The notes under the pieces are model-generated. The model was not told the origin of the DNA. It made no database searches and saw only the letters and a list, made by a program, of their open reading frames with translations. Shown here piece after piece: positions 39,331 to 48,919 of a stretch of 64,000 nucleotides of DNA (the first letter of the stretch is position 1; every line of letters starts with the position of its first letter). Position numbers and translations under genes: made by a program. Source of the DNA: Galactobacillus timonensis (GTDB lineage: Bacteria; Bacillota_I; Bacilli_A; Erysipelotrichales; Erysipelotrichaceae); assembly GCF_900240265.1 (NCBI RefSeq), contig NZ_LT964739.1, forward strand, positions 239,126 to 303,125, read 5' to 3'.

Positions 39331-40221
39331 TTACTTCCCGGCATCCGACTTTTCAGGCAGAGAAGACAATACCGTCGCTGCAAACATCAGCGCGCATCCC
39401 GCCACCTGCCTGAGACTCATCGCCTGATGCAGCAGCACAAAGCCAGCCAGTGCCCCGAACACAGATTCCAGACACAACAGAATGCTGGCCAGTGTTGGAT
39501 CCGCATGTTCCTGACCCGCGATCTGCAGCGTATAGCCAAACCCCATTGAAACACAGCCCGCATACAGCAGCGGAACGATCGCATCCATGGCAGCGCCGAT
39601 CGAGAACGGCTCCGTAAACAGCGAACCGACAAACGTCGTCACAGAGCACCCCAGAAACTGCAGACACGACATCCGCACCGCATCCGTCCTTGGCGCAAAG
39701 TAATCAATCGCAAGAATATGAAACGCAAACACGATCGAGCAGAGAAGCACATACACATCCCCGCCCGCCGGCTTCAGTGAACCCTGCATGCAAAGAAGAT
39801 ACAGGCCGCTCACCGCCAGCACAACCGAAACCCATGTTCGAACGCCAACCCTCTTTCCGAAGAAAATCGAGAATAACGGCACCTCAACGCAGTACAGCGC
39901 CGTCAGAAAGCTCGCCTTCCCAACCGTCGTATACATGACCCCGATCTGCTGCAGAATCGATCCACAGCCCAGAATCACTCCCGTCGCCACTCCGCCAAGC
40001 AGAAGATATTTCCTCTCCGTTTCATTCAGCTTTGTCTTTCCTGTCCGCTTTGCATGAATGTGCGCCACCGGAATCAGCACCAGAAAGGCCAGCAGCGAAC
40101 GCATCCAGGTAAACGACCACGGACCGATCGAATCCATTGCACTCGACTGTGCCACAAAGCCGTTGCCCCAGATGAAGGCCGCCAGCAGTAACAGCAGCTC
40201 ACTTTTCCGCCTTGTCTTCAT
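39331..40221 (-). CDS. EamA/DMT-family transporter
   Basis: A 296-residue integral membrane protein with ten hydrophobic segments in two EamA repeats (LLLLLAAFIWGNGFVAQSSA at the start; VLLCSIVFAFHILAIDYFA opens the second). Probably exports a metabolite or amino acid; the substrate is not readable. It overlaps the end of the cation-efflux gene by 23 bases, so it is the second gene of that pair. Confidence 0.88.
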   Translation of the reverse strand: MKTRRKSELLLLLAAFIWGNGFVAQSSAMDSIGPWSFTWMRSLLAFLVLIPVAHIHAKRTGKTKLNETERKYLLLGGVATGVILGCGSILQQIGVMYTTVGKASFLTALYCVEVPLFSIFFGKRVGVRTWVSVVLAVSGLYLLCMQGSLKPAGGDVYVLLCSIVFAFHILAIDYFAPRTDAVRMSCLQFLGCSVTTFVGSLFTEPFSIGAAMDAIVPLLYAGCVSMGFGYTLQIAGQEHADPTLASILLCLESVFGALAGFVLLHQAMSLRQVAGCALMFAATVLSSLPEKSDAGK

Positions 40222-41404
40222 CGCCTTCCTCTTTCATTCCTGTATAGGCACGATCAAAGGTGATGACGGTATAGATCTTTGGATCCCGGTTGGCAAAGTG
40301 CGCATCAATCGCCTTCTGGATATCCTCCTGGGAAGCGGAACAGCCATAGGGAATCAGAACATCAAACACCAGATTATTGTGATGCTCGCCGAACACCACC
40401 CGGAAATCATGCATCGAAAGCGATGGCGACAGTGACTCAAGCACCCGCTCCACCTCCGTACGATACCGATTGATCCGCGGATCATCAAGCACCACCGGAT
40501 CCAGATGCAGCGTCATCGAAACATGCGTCTTCTCATAAATTTCCCGCTCCGCATTGTCGATGATTTCATGCGCATTCAGGAAATTCATGTTCGCATCCAC
40601 TTCCGCATGCGCACTGCCAAACTGCTTCCCCGGACCGTAATCGTGAATGATCATATCGTGCACACCGATCACTTCCGGATGCGCCAGAATGATTTCACGG
40701 ATCTTCTGTGTCAACTCATAGCTGGCCGGCTGACCGAGCAGACGCGAAATGATTTCCCGCGAAATTTCAACGCCCGACCACAGAATGAACAGCGACACCA
40801 GGACACCGGCCGCCCCATCAAAGGGAAACGAAGAAAACTGCGACAGAATCATGCCCGCAAGTACCGCCGCCGTCGTCACCACATCGTTGCGGCTGTCTTC
40901 CGCCGCCGCAATCATCGCAATGTTGTTCAGTTTCCTACCAAGCATCCGGTTGAAGCCCGCCATCCACAGTTTTACAAGAATGGACACAACAAGAATCACA
41001 ACCGTATACACGCTGAACAGCACCGCCTCCGGATGCAGCAGCGACTCAATCGAAGAGCGCAGAAGCTCGAAGCCGACCACGAAGATGATGACCGCCACAA
41101 TGAAGGACACAATGTACTCCATCCGCCCATGGCCGAAGGGATGTTCCCGGTCCGCCGGCTTCGCCGCCAGCTTATAGCCGAATAACGTAATCAGACAGCT
41201 CAGACAGTCGGAAAGGTTGTTGAACGCATCCGAAATAATGGAGATCGCACCAGACACAATGCCAAGAATCAGCTTCAGCGCAAACAGAAGAAGATTGCAC
41301 ACGATCCCGGTAAACGACGAAAGACGCCCGTACGCATAACGAACGTCTTCATTGTCAACATCATCCGGATTTTTTATGAACCAGCGAACCAGAAGTTTTC
41401 CCAT
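40199..41404 (-). CDS. Cation diffusion facilitator, divalent metal efflux
   Basis: A 401-residue CDF-family exporter. Six membrane helices carry the metal-site motifs AISIISDAFNNLSDC (HD/DxxxD-type in TM2, here D-N-D) and AAAEDSRNDVVTT in TM5; HPFGHGRMEY is conserved between them. The cytoplasmic C-terminal domain has the expected HAEVDANMNFLNAHEIID and an extension. MntE-like manganese or similar efflux is likely. ATG 41404 is taken because GTGGTGG precedes it; an in-frame GTG at 41416 is less likely. Confidence 0.9.
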   Translation of the reverse strand: MGKLLVRWFIKNPDDVDNEDVRYAYGRLSSFTGIVCNLLLFALKLILGIVSGAISIISDAFNNLSDCLSCLITLFGYKLAAKPADREHPFGHGRMEYIVSFIVAVIIFVVGFELLRSSIESLLHPEAVLFSVYTVVILVVSILVKLWMAGFNRMLGRKLNNIAMIAAAEDSRNDVVTTAAVLAGMILSQFSSFPFDGAAGVLVSLFILWSGVEISREIISRLLGQPASYELTQKIREIILAHPEVIGVHDMIIHDYGPGKQFGSAHAEVDANMNFLNAHEIIDNAEREIYEKTHVSMTLHLDPVVLDDPRINRYRTEVERVLESLSPSLSMHDFRVVFGEHHNNLVFDVLIPYGCSASQEDIQKAIDAHFANRDPKIYTVITFDRAYTGMKEEGDEDKAEK

Positions 41405-41429
41405 ATCTGCCACCACTCAATTCAGATTA

Positions 41430-41924
41430 TTATAGCGGCATCATCACCTTTTTTCGATACCCGCAGCGCATGCGTACAACAAGCGCCGGAAGCCCCATCG
41501 CCACCAGCAGAACAACCGAACCAAGCCTGCCCGCCCCAGCCTCCAGGATCTGCTGCGGCAGAACAAACGCAATCACCAGCAAAGCCCCGTATCCCCGCAA
41601 AAGAAACGTAAGCGCCGGAACGATTGCCTTGCGGGAACTGCTGGACCACACACCCGTTACCACCGCATTCATCACCATCACAATCCCCAGACCGTACGCC
41701 GACGGATCCATGCCCACCATCTTCACCAGCAGGATTTCCACCAGGCTCGCCAGCACAATCTCCCCGCTCTTTCTCCACAAGCACTTCCAGGAATGCGCCC
41801 ATACCGCAAGGAACGCGCCAAGAACCGCAAAATATACTGCCGCAGCCGTCTGCTGCCGCATCACATAGGCAAATGCCAATACCACCAGCGCCTCATGGAA
41901 TACCATCTTCTGACTGTAGTTCAT
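41430..41924 (-). CDS. Small membrane protein of unknown function
   Basis: A 164-residue protein with four or five hydrophobic segments (EALVVLAFAYVMRQ, AAVYFAVLGAFLAVW, IVLASLVEILLVKMVG, ALLVIAFVLPQQIL, VVLLVAMGLPALVVRM). I recognise no family. GAGGAAAG lies just before ATG 41924. It is 25 bases upstream of the cation-efflux gene on the same strand, so it could be the first gene of that operon, and it is divergent from the WYL regulator. Confidence 0.65.
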   Translation of the reverse strand: MNYSQKMVFHEALVVLAFAYVMRQQTAAAVYFAVLGAFLAVWAHSWKCLWRKSGEIVLASLVEILLVKMVGMDPSAYGLGIVMVMNAVVTGVWSSSSRKAIVPALTFLLRGYGALLVIAFVLPQQILEAGAGRLGSVVLLVAMGLPALVVRMRCGYRKKVMMPL

Positions 41925-41978
41925 CGTGCTTTCCTCCGTTTCAACTGTCCAAAAGATAGCGTATTTCCAGAAAAGAAC

Positions 41979-41996
41979 TGTACCGTTTATGGTACA
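41979..41996. promoter_or_regulatory. Palindromic operator before the WYL regulator
   Basis: TGTACC-N6-GGTACA is a perfect inverted repeat 24 bases before the WYL gene start, in the divergent gap. Autoregulation by the WYL protein is plausible. Confidence 0.5.
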
Positions 41997-42019
41997 CTTC
42001 TCGAAAAGGGGAAAATTCT

Positions 42020-42982
42020 ATGCAGGAAGCCGAACGAGCCCTCACCATCTGGCAGATCCTTCACGATGAAACTGATGAAGCTCATCCCATGTCCATGTCC
42101 ACGATCATTGCCCGCCTTACGCAGAAAGGCATTCCTTCCCAGCGGCGCAGCGTCTACAGCGCCATTACCGCCTTAAGAAATCATGGCATGGACATTCGCT
42201 ATGAGCACCGCAGCTATTATCTGAGACACGACTTTTCACCCGCCGAGATCACCATCCTTGCGGACAGTGTCCAGGATTCCGTCTCCCTTTCTTCCAGAGA
42301 GACGACGCTTCTGACAAAAAAGCTCAAAAACATGCTCAGTCTGCCTCAGCAGAAGGTTCTTTCCCTCAATCCGCCGTCCTCCTCCAAAAGCCGCAACGAT
42401 GCCGTACTGAAAGCCATCAACCTCCTTCTTCAGGCCAGTGCGCATCATTATCCGGTCGGCTTCATTTACTACGACATCCAGCCGGACGGCTCAAAGAAGT
42501 ACCGCCGCAGCAGCCGGCGCTATAACGAAGTTCCCTATGCCGTCATTTCCTCCGGGGGAAAGTTCTACGCCGTCCTTTACTCACCATTACACAAAGGCTT
42601 TGCCAACTACCGCATCGACAAGATGGAACGCATCACCGTCAAGGAAGAAGAAACGGAGCCCGTACGCTTCGACAAGGATGCATGGCTCGCCCGTTCCTTT
42701 GACATGTACGCCGGCACACCGGACACCATTACTCTGCGTCTGGATCCGTCGATGGCCCAGATCGTCTTCGACACCTTCGGGACGAGCGTCCTGATTTCGG
42801 AAATTACGGATTCGTATTTCATCGCCAACATCCGTACCGCCATCACTCCGACCCTGACTGCCTGGCTGCTGGAGTTCTATGACCGCTGCACCGTCCTGAA
42901 ACCCGACGCCTTAATCCAGCAGATGCGCACCATCGCTATGACCATTGAGAATGCCTATAATAAGGGCGGAGGCAGATCATGA
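42020..42982 (+). CDS. WYL-domain transcriptional regulator
   Basis: A 320-residue regulator with an N-terminal HTH (ISTIIARL-type helix, RRSVYSAITALRNHGMDI) and a WYL domain near 150-215 (FIYYDIQ, YAVISSGGKFYAVLYS, YRIDKMERITV) followed by the WCX-type C-terminal part. Such regulators sense nucleotides or nucleic acid. AAAGGGG lies before ATG 42020. Its stop overlaps the sirtuin start by 4 bases (ATGA), so the two are coupled. Confidence 0.85.
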   Translation: MQEAERALTIWQILHDETDEAHPMSMSTIIARLTQKGIPSQRRSVYSAITALRNHGMDIRYEHRSYYLRHDFSPAEITILADSVQDSVSLSSRETTLLTKKLKNMLSLPQQKVLSLNPPSSSKSRNDAVLKAINLLLQASAHHYPVGFIYYDIQPDGSKKYRRSSRRYNEVPYAVISSGGKFYAVLYSPLHKGFANYRIDKMERITVKEEETEPVRFDKDAWLARSFDMYAGTPDTITLRLDPSMAQIVFDTFGTSVLISEITDSYFIANIRTAITPTLTAWLLEFYDRCTVLKPDALIQQMRTIAMTIENAYNKGGGRS

Positions 42983-43716
42983 CACAGAATCTCGCTGATA
43001 AAATCGCTTCACTTCAGACCATCATCGATCAGGCAAAGCACATCGTCTTCTTCACCGGAGCCGGTGTTTCCACCGACAGCGGCATCCCTGATTTCCGCTC
43101 CACCAACGGCCTTTACAACCAGACCTACAAATATCCGCCGGAAGAGATCATCTCCCACAGCTTCTTCGAAGAAAATCCCGAAGAGTTCTTCCGCTTCTAC
43201 AAAGACCGGATGCTCTATCTCGATGCACAGCCCAACGAAGTTCACCGCTTCATTGCAGAATGCGAAAAGAAGGAGAAATCTCTCGGTGTCGTCACCCAGA
43301 ACATCGACGGCCTGCATCAGAAGGCCGGATCGAAGCACGTCTATGAGCTGCACGGTTCCGTGCTGCGCAACTACTGCATGGACTGCAGCACCTTCTACAG
43401 TGCTGAATACATAAAAAACAGCGAGGGAATTCCCCGCTGTCAGAAGTGCGGCGGCATCATCAAGCCAGATGTCGTCCTTTATGAAGAAGGCCTCTCGCAG
43501 GCCGTGGTGGAAGGGGCTGTTGCGGCCATCCAGTCTGCCGACGTCATGATCGTTCTCGGCACGTCGCTGGTTGTCTATCCGGCCGCCGGTCTGATCCGCT
43601 ACTTCTCCGGCAGACATCTGGTGCTGATCAACCGCGACGCAACTCCGTATGACTCGGATGCGGATCTTTTGATACAGGCACCGTTTGCGGACGTCTTCCC
43701 GCATCTCCACGTTTAG
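42979..43716 (+). CDS. Sir2-family NAD-dependent protein deacylase
   Basis: A 245-residue sirtuin that removes acyl groups from lysines using NAD+. It has FFTGAGVSTDSGIPDFRS, TQNIDGLHQKAGS with the catalytic His in ELHGSVLRN, and a zinc site made by CMDC and CQKC. LGTSLVVYPAAGL and the final NRDATPYDSDADL are also typical. Adjacent to the WYL regulator with an ATGA overlap. Converges with the M20 gene with only two bases between stops. Confidence 0.95.
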   Translation: MTQNLADKIASLQTIIDQAKHIVFFTGAGVSTDSGIPDFRSTNGLYNQTYKYPPEEIISHSFFEENPEEFFRFYKDRMLYLDAQPNEVHRFIAECEKKEKSLGVVTQNIDGLHQKAGSKHVYELHGSVLRNYCMDCSTFYSAEYIKNSEGIPRCQKCGGIIKPDVVLYEEGLSQAVVEGAVAAIQSADVMIVLGTSLVVYPAAGLIRYFSGRHLVLINRDATPYDSDADLLIQAPFADVFPHLHV

Positions 43717-43718
43717 CG

Positions 43719-44921
43719 TTAATCTTCGCCGCTCACCAGCCCATTGAGATAATCGGCCGCATAGCAGACATAGATGCCCTCGGAATACCGCAGCGTATCC
43801 TCATCAATGTCATACATCGCATCATGCTGGGCAACCATCGTTGCCGGAAGCTTCGGATTTCCCGTGCCGATATAGGCATAGGCACCCGGAGCTTTTTCTA
43901 TGAAGTCCGCAAAATTATCGCCGCTCATGGAAGCAGCACGCGACGTAACCAGATGATCCGCCCCAAACACGGCGGCAGCCGTCTTCTGCGCCTCCCTTGT
44001 TGCGACAGGATCGTTGATCACCGGCGCACAGTTGTCCCGGTTCTCAAAGTCCGCGCTGCCGCCGTACTGCTCAGCCGTGTTATGGACCAGCTTCTCAAAG
44101 TCGGCCAGAATCTTTCTGCGCACCTGCTGATCGAAGCAGCGCAGCGTCCCTTCAATGATGCCTTCCCCGGCGATCACGTTATAGGAATTGCCCGCCGAAA
44201 TATGACCGATCCCAAGCAGAACATGCTGAAGAGGATCCACGCTGCGCAGCACACTCTGCGCATCCACGACGATCTTCGAAGCGATATACGCCGCATCAAC
44301 GCCGCGGTGAGGCTGGGCGATATGCGCCCCGTGGCCGTGGACCGTGATCTTGAACTGGTCCGCGCTCGCATTGTTCGGCCCCGGTACCAGCGCGATCTTA
44401 CCGGCTTCAAGATTACTTGCCATATGGACCGCAAACGTACGGTCAGCGCCGTCGATGACGCCTTCCCGGATGATGTTGCGCGCCCCGTAGCCGATCTCTT
44501 CACCCGGCTGGAAGACGATGATGATCTTTCCCGGGAAACGGTCGCGATGTTCGTTCAATATTTTCGAAGCACGCAGAAGTGCCGAAGTCTGCGCATCATG
44601 TCCGCATGCATGCATCACGCCGGGAACGGTACTTTCATATTCACAATGGTGTGTCTCCCTCACCGGCAGCGCATCGATATCCGCCCGCAGCACGATCGTC
44701 TTCCCTTCGCCCTTTTCGCCCCGGATCACAGTCCATACGCCGGTTCCGGCCGTTTCATGGGGCTCGAGACCATAGGAGCGAAGCTCCTCTTCAATCTTCT
44801 TCTGTGTCCCGTATTCTTTTGTGGAAAGCTCCGGATGGGCATGGAACCAACGGCGCAATGCCACTACCTCTTTCTGATCAGCCAGCACTTCCCTGTACAG
44901 AAGTTCCTCAAGTTCATTCAT
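43719..44921 (-). CDS. M20-family amidohydrolase (hippurate/N-acyl amino acid type)
   Basis: A 400-residue metallopeptidase-like amidohydrolase. The metal ligands are seen in MHACGHDAQTSALL and FQPGEEIGYGARNII, with LRADIDALPVRET before them and GVWTVIRGE near the N-terminus. A dimerisation domain sits in the middle (HGHGAHIAQPHRGVD). Likely deacylates N-acyl amino acids or similar. ATG 44921 follows AAGGAG at 9-base spacing; an in-frame TTG lies two codons upstream. It is 51 bases after metQ on the same strand, so it may be read with the methionine transporter. Confidence 0.9.
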   Translation of the reverse strand: MNELEELLYREVLADQKEVVALRRWFHAHPELSTKEYGTQKKIEEELRSYGLEPHETAGTGVWTVIRGEKGEGKTIVLRADIDALPVRETHHCEYESTVPGVMHACGHDAQTSALLRASKILNEHRDRFPGKIIIVFQPGEEIGYGARNIIREGVIDGADRTFAVHMASNLEAGKIALVPGPNNASADQFKITVHGHGAHIAQPHRGVDAAYIASKIVVDAQSVLRSVDPLQHVLLGIGHISAGNSYNVIAGEGIIEGTLRCFDQQVRRKILADFEKLVHNTAEQYGGSADFENRDNCAPVINDPVATREAQKTAAAVFGADHLVTSRAASMSGDNFADFIEKAPGAYAYIGTGNPKLPATMVAQHDAMYDIDEDTLRYSEGIYVCYAADYLNGLVSGED

Positions 44922-44972
44922 TTTCAAAATCTCCTTCCAAAAGGGCGGAAGATCCGCCCCGTATCACGTTTC

Positions 44973-45944
44973 TCAGTCAAGCTTTCCAGCCAGAGTCTTC
45001 AGTTCATCCAGCGTCGAAGCCTTCTTGGAATACAGTGTCAGCGGCGCAATCAGCGTATCACCGATTGCCGTGATATCATAGCCTGCCGCATCGATTTCAC
45101 TCTGCAGATAAGCCTTGTGCTGGAAGGAGTTGAGATCAATGTCACCTGCATTCAGCGCATCGTTGGGAACATCGTAGGAATCAAACTGCTGCAGCTCAAT
45201 GTAGATGCCCGCATTCTCATCATCGAGAACCTTCTGAACCGCCTTCCACTGCTCGTTGTTCGCGCCGCAGACGCCGACTGTCACAACCGTCTTGCCATCG
45301 GAGCCGGACTCATAGGAATCGACTTCTTCAACAACCTTGTCCTTGTTGGCTTCTGCCTCATCTTTGTCATAGTCAAATGCCGGATAATAGGTATCCTGAT
45401 ATTTGCCAAGCAGATAATCCGCAACATACTGTGTCTGATACGCTTCAACGATCGTCTTGTAGGTTTCGTTATCCTTGTCAGCAGTACGGGCAACGATGAC
45501 GTTGACATAGGGGTTGTCGCCGCTTTCACCCTGGTCCTCAATGATAAGACCATCACGTTCCGGATTCAGTCCTGCCGGAATCGCATAGGTACCGTTGATC
45601 GTCGCAGCGCCAAGATCATCCAGCGACTGCGGCAGCGTCTCGGCCGACTGCGGAACGATTTCAATGTTATAGAGATACTTGGTGATGTCCTTGAGCTCCG
45701 GAGAATAGCCGGCAGCCGGATCCACCTCGATCAGACCTGCGGATTCAAGAAGCTTGATGGCACGGGCGCCGTTGGTCGCATCATCCGGAATCGCAATCTG
45801 CAGCGGTTCGCTGGATAGGGCAGCGGTATCCGAAGACGCTGCTGCAGAAGATGATGGAGATGCTGTGGAGGCGGAAGAAGATCCGCATGCCGCAAGTGTG
45901 GAGAATGCCAGTACTGCCGATAATGCCTTGAATGTCTTGTTCAT
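44973..45944 (-). CDS. metQ: Methionine ABC transporter substrate-binding lipoprotein
   Basis: A 323-residue NlpA/MetQ-family lipoprotein that binds methionine outside the membrane. The signal peptide ends in a lipobox (FSTLAAC), followed by a Ser/Ala-rich tether. The binding domain has two lobes (LQIAIPDDATNGARAIKLLE, ALIVARTADKD-type core). ATG 45944 starts MNKTFKALSAVLAF; the longer frame to 45998 is an unlikely extension. Downstream of metI. One unusual trait: the mature N-terminal half is less conserved-looking than the typical MetQ, with several Asp/Glu-rich stretches near 190-215. Confidence 0.88.
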   Translation of the reverse strand: MNKTFKALSAVLAFSTLAACGSSSASTASPSSSAAASSDTAALSSEPLQIAIPDDATNGARAIKLLESAGLIEVDPAAGYSPELKDITKYLYNIEIVPQSAETLPQSLDDLGAATINGTYAIPAGLNPERDGLIIEDQGESGDNPYVNVIVARTADKDNETYKTIVEAYQTQYVADYLLGKYQDTYYPAFDYDKDEAEANKDKVVEEVDSYESGSDGKTVVTVGVCGANNEQWKAVQKVLDDENAGIYIELQQFDSYDVPNDALNAGDIDLNSFQHKAYLQSEIDAAGYDITAIGDTLIAPLTLYSKKASTLDELKTLAGKLD

Positions 45945-46013
45945 TTTTCTTTTCCTCTTTTCCTTTTTCTCGTATTTCTGCGATGTTTTACGTCGCACGG
46001 GTAATTCAGTTTC

Positions 46014-46721
46014 CTACTGCTTTATTTTTCTGCGGATCAGGGCACGGTTGGTTGTCTTGCGTGCCAGTACGTTGCCGAGCGTCTGTATCAATGAAACAAT
46101 CACCAGCAGCACGATGACGCAGACGTTGACGATATCCTGATGATGCTGCGACTGTCCGTAGTTGATGGCGAAGCTTCCGATGCCGCCGGCGCCGACCGCA
46201 CCAGCCATCGTGGTGAGACCGATCAGACTGATGGCTGTGATCGTTGTGACGCGGATCAGCTCCGGAACGGCTTCATGAATGTAAACGCCCCAGACGATTT
46301 CAACGGAAGAACATCCCATGGACCGTGCTGCCTCGATCTTGCCCGGATCAACGTTGGCAAGTGACGTTTCAATCTGCCGCGTATAGAAGGGCACCGTTCC
46401 GAAGATCAGCGGAATGATCGCACCCTTGACGCCGACGGCCGTACCGACAACGGCCCGGGTGAACGGCATCAGGAAGATCATCAGGATCACAAACGGAATG
46501 GAGCGGAACACGTTGATGAAGATCTCAACGATCCGGTGCACCGTCCGGTTGGGACGGATGCCGCCATCCTGCGTAACAATCAGGAGAATGGCGAAGAAGA
46601 AACCGAACAGGAAGATGAAGATCCCCGCCAGCAGAAACATCTGCACCGTTGCCGAGAGGGACTTTATAAACTGGTCCCAGTAAGCAATCAGATTCGGCAC
46701 CAGGCTCGTCCAGTCAATCAT
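46014..46721 (-). CDS. metI: Methionine ABC transporter permease
   Basis: Membrane subunit, 235 residues with about five segments. The EAA-type coupling motif is seen in VDPGKIEAARSMGCSSVEIVW. FRSIPFVILMIFLMPFTRAV and AGAVGAGGIGSFAINYGQ are typical of MetI. It overlaps the metN 3' end by 8 bases and lies 69 bases before metQ. If metN is dead, uptake would fail even though this gene is intact. Confidence 0.92.
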   Translation of the reverse strand: MIDWTSLVPNLIAYWDQFIKSLSATVQMFLLAGIFIFLFGFFFAILLIVTQDGGIRPNRTVHRIVEIFINVFRSIPFVILMIFLMPFTRAVVGTAVGVKGAIIPLIFGTVPFYTRQIETSLANVDPGKIEAARSMGCSSVEIVWGVYIHEAVPELIRVTTITAISLIGLTTMAGAVGAGGIGSFAINYGQSQHHQDIVNVCVIVLLVIVSLIQTLGNVLARKTTNRALIRRKIKQ

Positions 46722-47833
46722 TGTTCAGCACCTCCACTTTCACTTTGCACTGGCGCATGAAGTCGATGGCGGCACTGATGTCATCCGGGTTGCCCTTGAT
46801 CTTGACCACCATTCGTCCAAGCGGCTTATCCTGCAGCAGCTCCACATTGGCAAGCACGATATTGAGATCGACGTGATAGCGCCGCGACACATCCGAGATC
46901 ATCGCATCGCCTACACACTCCGTATCAAACAGCAGCCGCAGCAGCCGGCTGTCGCTGGTTGTCGACACAAGCGAACTGTCCTCCTTGAGCAGGCGGTCAA
47001 GATTGGCAAATCCGTTCGATGCGCTGACGAAGCGCTTCGTGATCGGCTCCACGGGAGTGGAGAAGATGGAATAGACGGGGCCTTCTTCGACAACGCTGCC
47101 GCCGTCCATCACCGCAACCCGATCGCAGATATTCTTGATGACGGCCATCTCATGGGTAATGAGGATGATCGTCAGCCCCAGTTTCCTGTTCAGATCCTCC
47201 AGCAGCTCAAGAATCGATTCCGTCACATCCGGATCAAGGGCACTGGTCGCTTCGTCGCTGAGCAGGATCCTGGGATCCATGGCCAGAGCACGGGCGATGG
47301 CGACACGCTGTTTCTGGCCCCCGGACAGTTCGCTGGGATAGGAATCTGCACGATCACTCAGTCCGACCAGCCGCAGCTCCTCAAACACCTTGTCGTGAAT
47401 TTCCTGTTTCGTCTTTCCGCTGTGCTTCAGAGGGAAGGCGACGTTTTCATAGACGGTGCTGCGGTCGAGAAGGTTGAAGTGCTGGAAGATCATGCCGACA
47501 TGCTTGCGCAGATCCTTGAGGTCGCTTTCTTTGACAGGATGCTGGTTGTCCACTGTCGCAGTCTGTCCGTCTGCCGTGTGGTAGAGAACACCGCTGCGGG
47601 CGGTATAGGTACCGAAGCCGCTGAATGTGATCTGTCCCTCATCCGGTATTTCCAGAAAATTAAGACATCGTACCAGCGTCGACTTTCCGGCGCCGGAGTA
47701 ACCGATGACGCCATAGATGTCACCATCCCCGATCTTCAACGACACCTCCTTCACTGCCGCAATCGTCTGATCCTTGAGATGAAATGTTTAAAGCCGGTTT
47801 TGCACAGTGTTGCACTTAACACTTGAATAACGG

Positions 47834-48844
47834 CTATTTCTTCGCAAATACATCTCTGTATTTCAGAGTTTCTCGTGTATTGATCTCGAGCTCCAGCAAC
47901 TTTTTGATCTTTTCCAGTTGGTCTTCCGGTGGATTCACAATGAAAGCAAATATGTTCAGATAATCATTCAGATCATCTCTTTTGAACCCACTGTGGGCAC
48001 GCAGAAATTTCTGCAGAAGATTGTGCATCTGGTTTACTGTGTTCAGAGGATTCTCATTATCCGGAAGCCGCTTGATCTTTTTGGAATCGTGTTCTTCATT
48101 CTTCAAGCCCAATTTTCTGACCAGCATTCTATGCCCTGGATCTTTATCTGTGACAAGTTGTGAACCAGGTTTGATATGATCTTTCAAAGCATCATAAATC
48201 GTTTCTGCTTTTGGCTGACCTCGTCCAATGTATGTGACGTAGGTTTCCACGCCGGTGGTAGCTACAGCGATGCAGATCTGATTTATTGAGTGTCCTCTCA
48301 AGCGTTGACCGTTTTCCTTTCGGATAATGTCTTCACTGCGTACGGGAAGATATGTTTCATCATAGTAGATGCGGCCGCTTAATACGATGTTCTTCTGGCA
48401 GTCTTTAAGAAGAATACCAGTTTTGAGGAACCAGTATTTCGCAGTTGTCGCGGCATTTTTGTTATTCCATGAATCAGAGGACAAGCTTTCAAACCGGAAA
48501 AGATTACGCCAGTAATCTATCAATTCCGCAATCTGAATTTTATGGTTTTCCAGCAAGGTTCCTGTGGTCACCGTATAGGAATGGTGACAATGATTGCAGT
48601 AATAGCGCTGAATACCATTGCTAGTATGTCCGGCTCTTCTTATCGAGCCTGATCCGCACAAATGGCAGTTAGTGACTTCTATGGAATTCAAGAGATCGAT
48701 CTCCGATGAACCTTTCAAAGAGGCATGTCTTTGTTCATACAGGATATTTACTTGATCACGAATAAAATTCTCAGTAGCTGAACGATCGTCAAAATCGTCC
48801 CAGGGCGTCTGCCTCCGAGATTTTGTATGGTATTTGTTATTCAT
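47834..48844 (-). CDS. Transposase, IS1595-like
   Basis: A 336-residue transposase. A zinc ribbon (CHLCGSGSIRRAGHTSNGIQ, later YYCNHCHHSYTVTTGTLL) near residues 55-95 is followed by the DDE core: Asp in IYYDETYLP, Asp in LVTDKDPGHR, and a C-terminal NQMHNLLQKFLRAHSGF block. ATG 48844 (MNNKYHTKSRR) is preferred to the longer frame from 48946, because the extra 34 codons overlap the pseudoknot-forming leader and the paralogue at 49389 also begins MNN directly after its own structure. No Shine-Dalgarno precedes the start. It resembles the transposase at 49389-50420 in layout but not closely in sequence. Confidence 0.8.
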   Translation of the reverse strand: MNNKYHTKSRRQTPWDDFDDRSATENFIRDQVNILYEQRHASLKGSSEIDLLNSIEVTNCHLCGSGSIRRAGHTSNGIQRYYCNHCHHSYTVTTGTLLENHKIQIAELIDYWRNLFRFESLSSDSWNNKNAATTAKYWFLKTGILLKDCQKNIVLSGRIYYDETYLPVRSEDIIRKENGQRLRGHSINQICIAVATTGVETYVTYIGRGQPKAETIYDALKDHIKPGSQLVTDKDPGHRMLVRKLGLKNEEHDSKKIKRLPDNENPLNTVNQMHNLLQKFLRAHSGFKRDDLNDYLNIFAFIVNPPEDQLEKIKKLLELEINTRETLKYRDVFAKK

Positions 48845-48846
48845 GG

Positions 48847-48919
48847 GTGGTGGCCATGTTTTCAGGCAGACAGCCATGCCTGGCCACCACGCACGATTGC
48901 ACAGCTGCCTGCCTGAAAA
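48847..48919 (-). ncRNA. Pseudoknot-forming leader of the transposase mRNA
   Basis: Two inverted-repeat pairs interlock. CTGCCTGCCTGAAAA (48905-48919) pairs with TTTTCAGGCAGACAG (48859-48873) at 14 of 15 positions. GTGGTGGCC (48847-48855) pairs perfectly with GGCCACCAC (48882-48890). In order along the DNA the arms are B', A', B, A, the layout of an H-type pseudoknot. It ends two bases before the transposase start codon. The second IS has the same arrangement from other bases. Confidence 0.7.

Noticed and set aside
43824..45818. A 664-codon plus-strand frame opposite the M20 and metQ genes
   Set aside because: Both minus-strand genes are certain; this frame has no recognisable motif.
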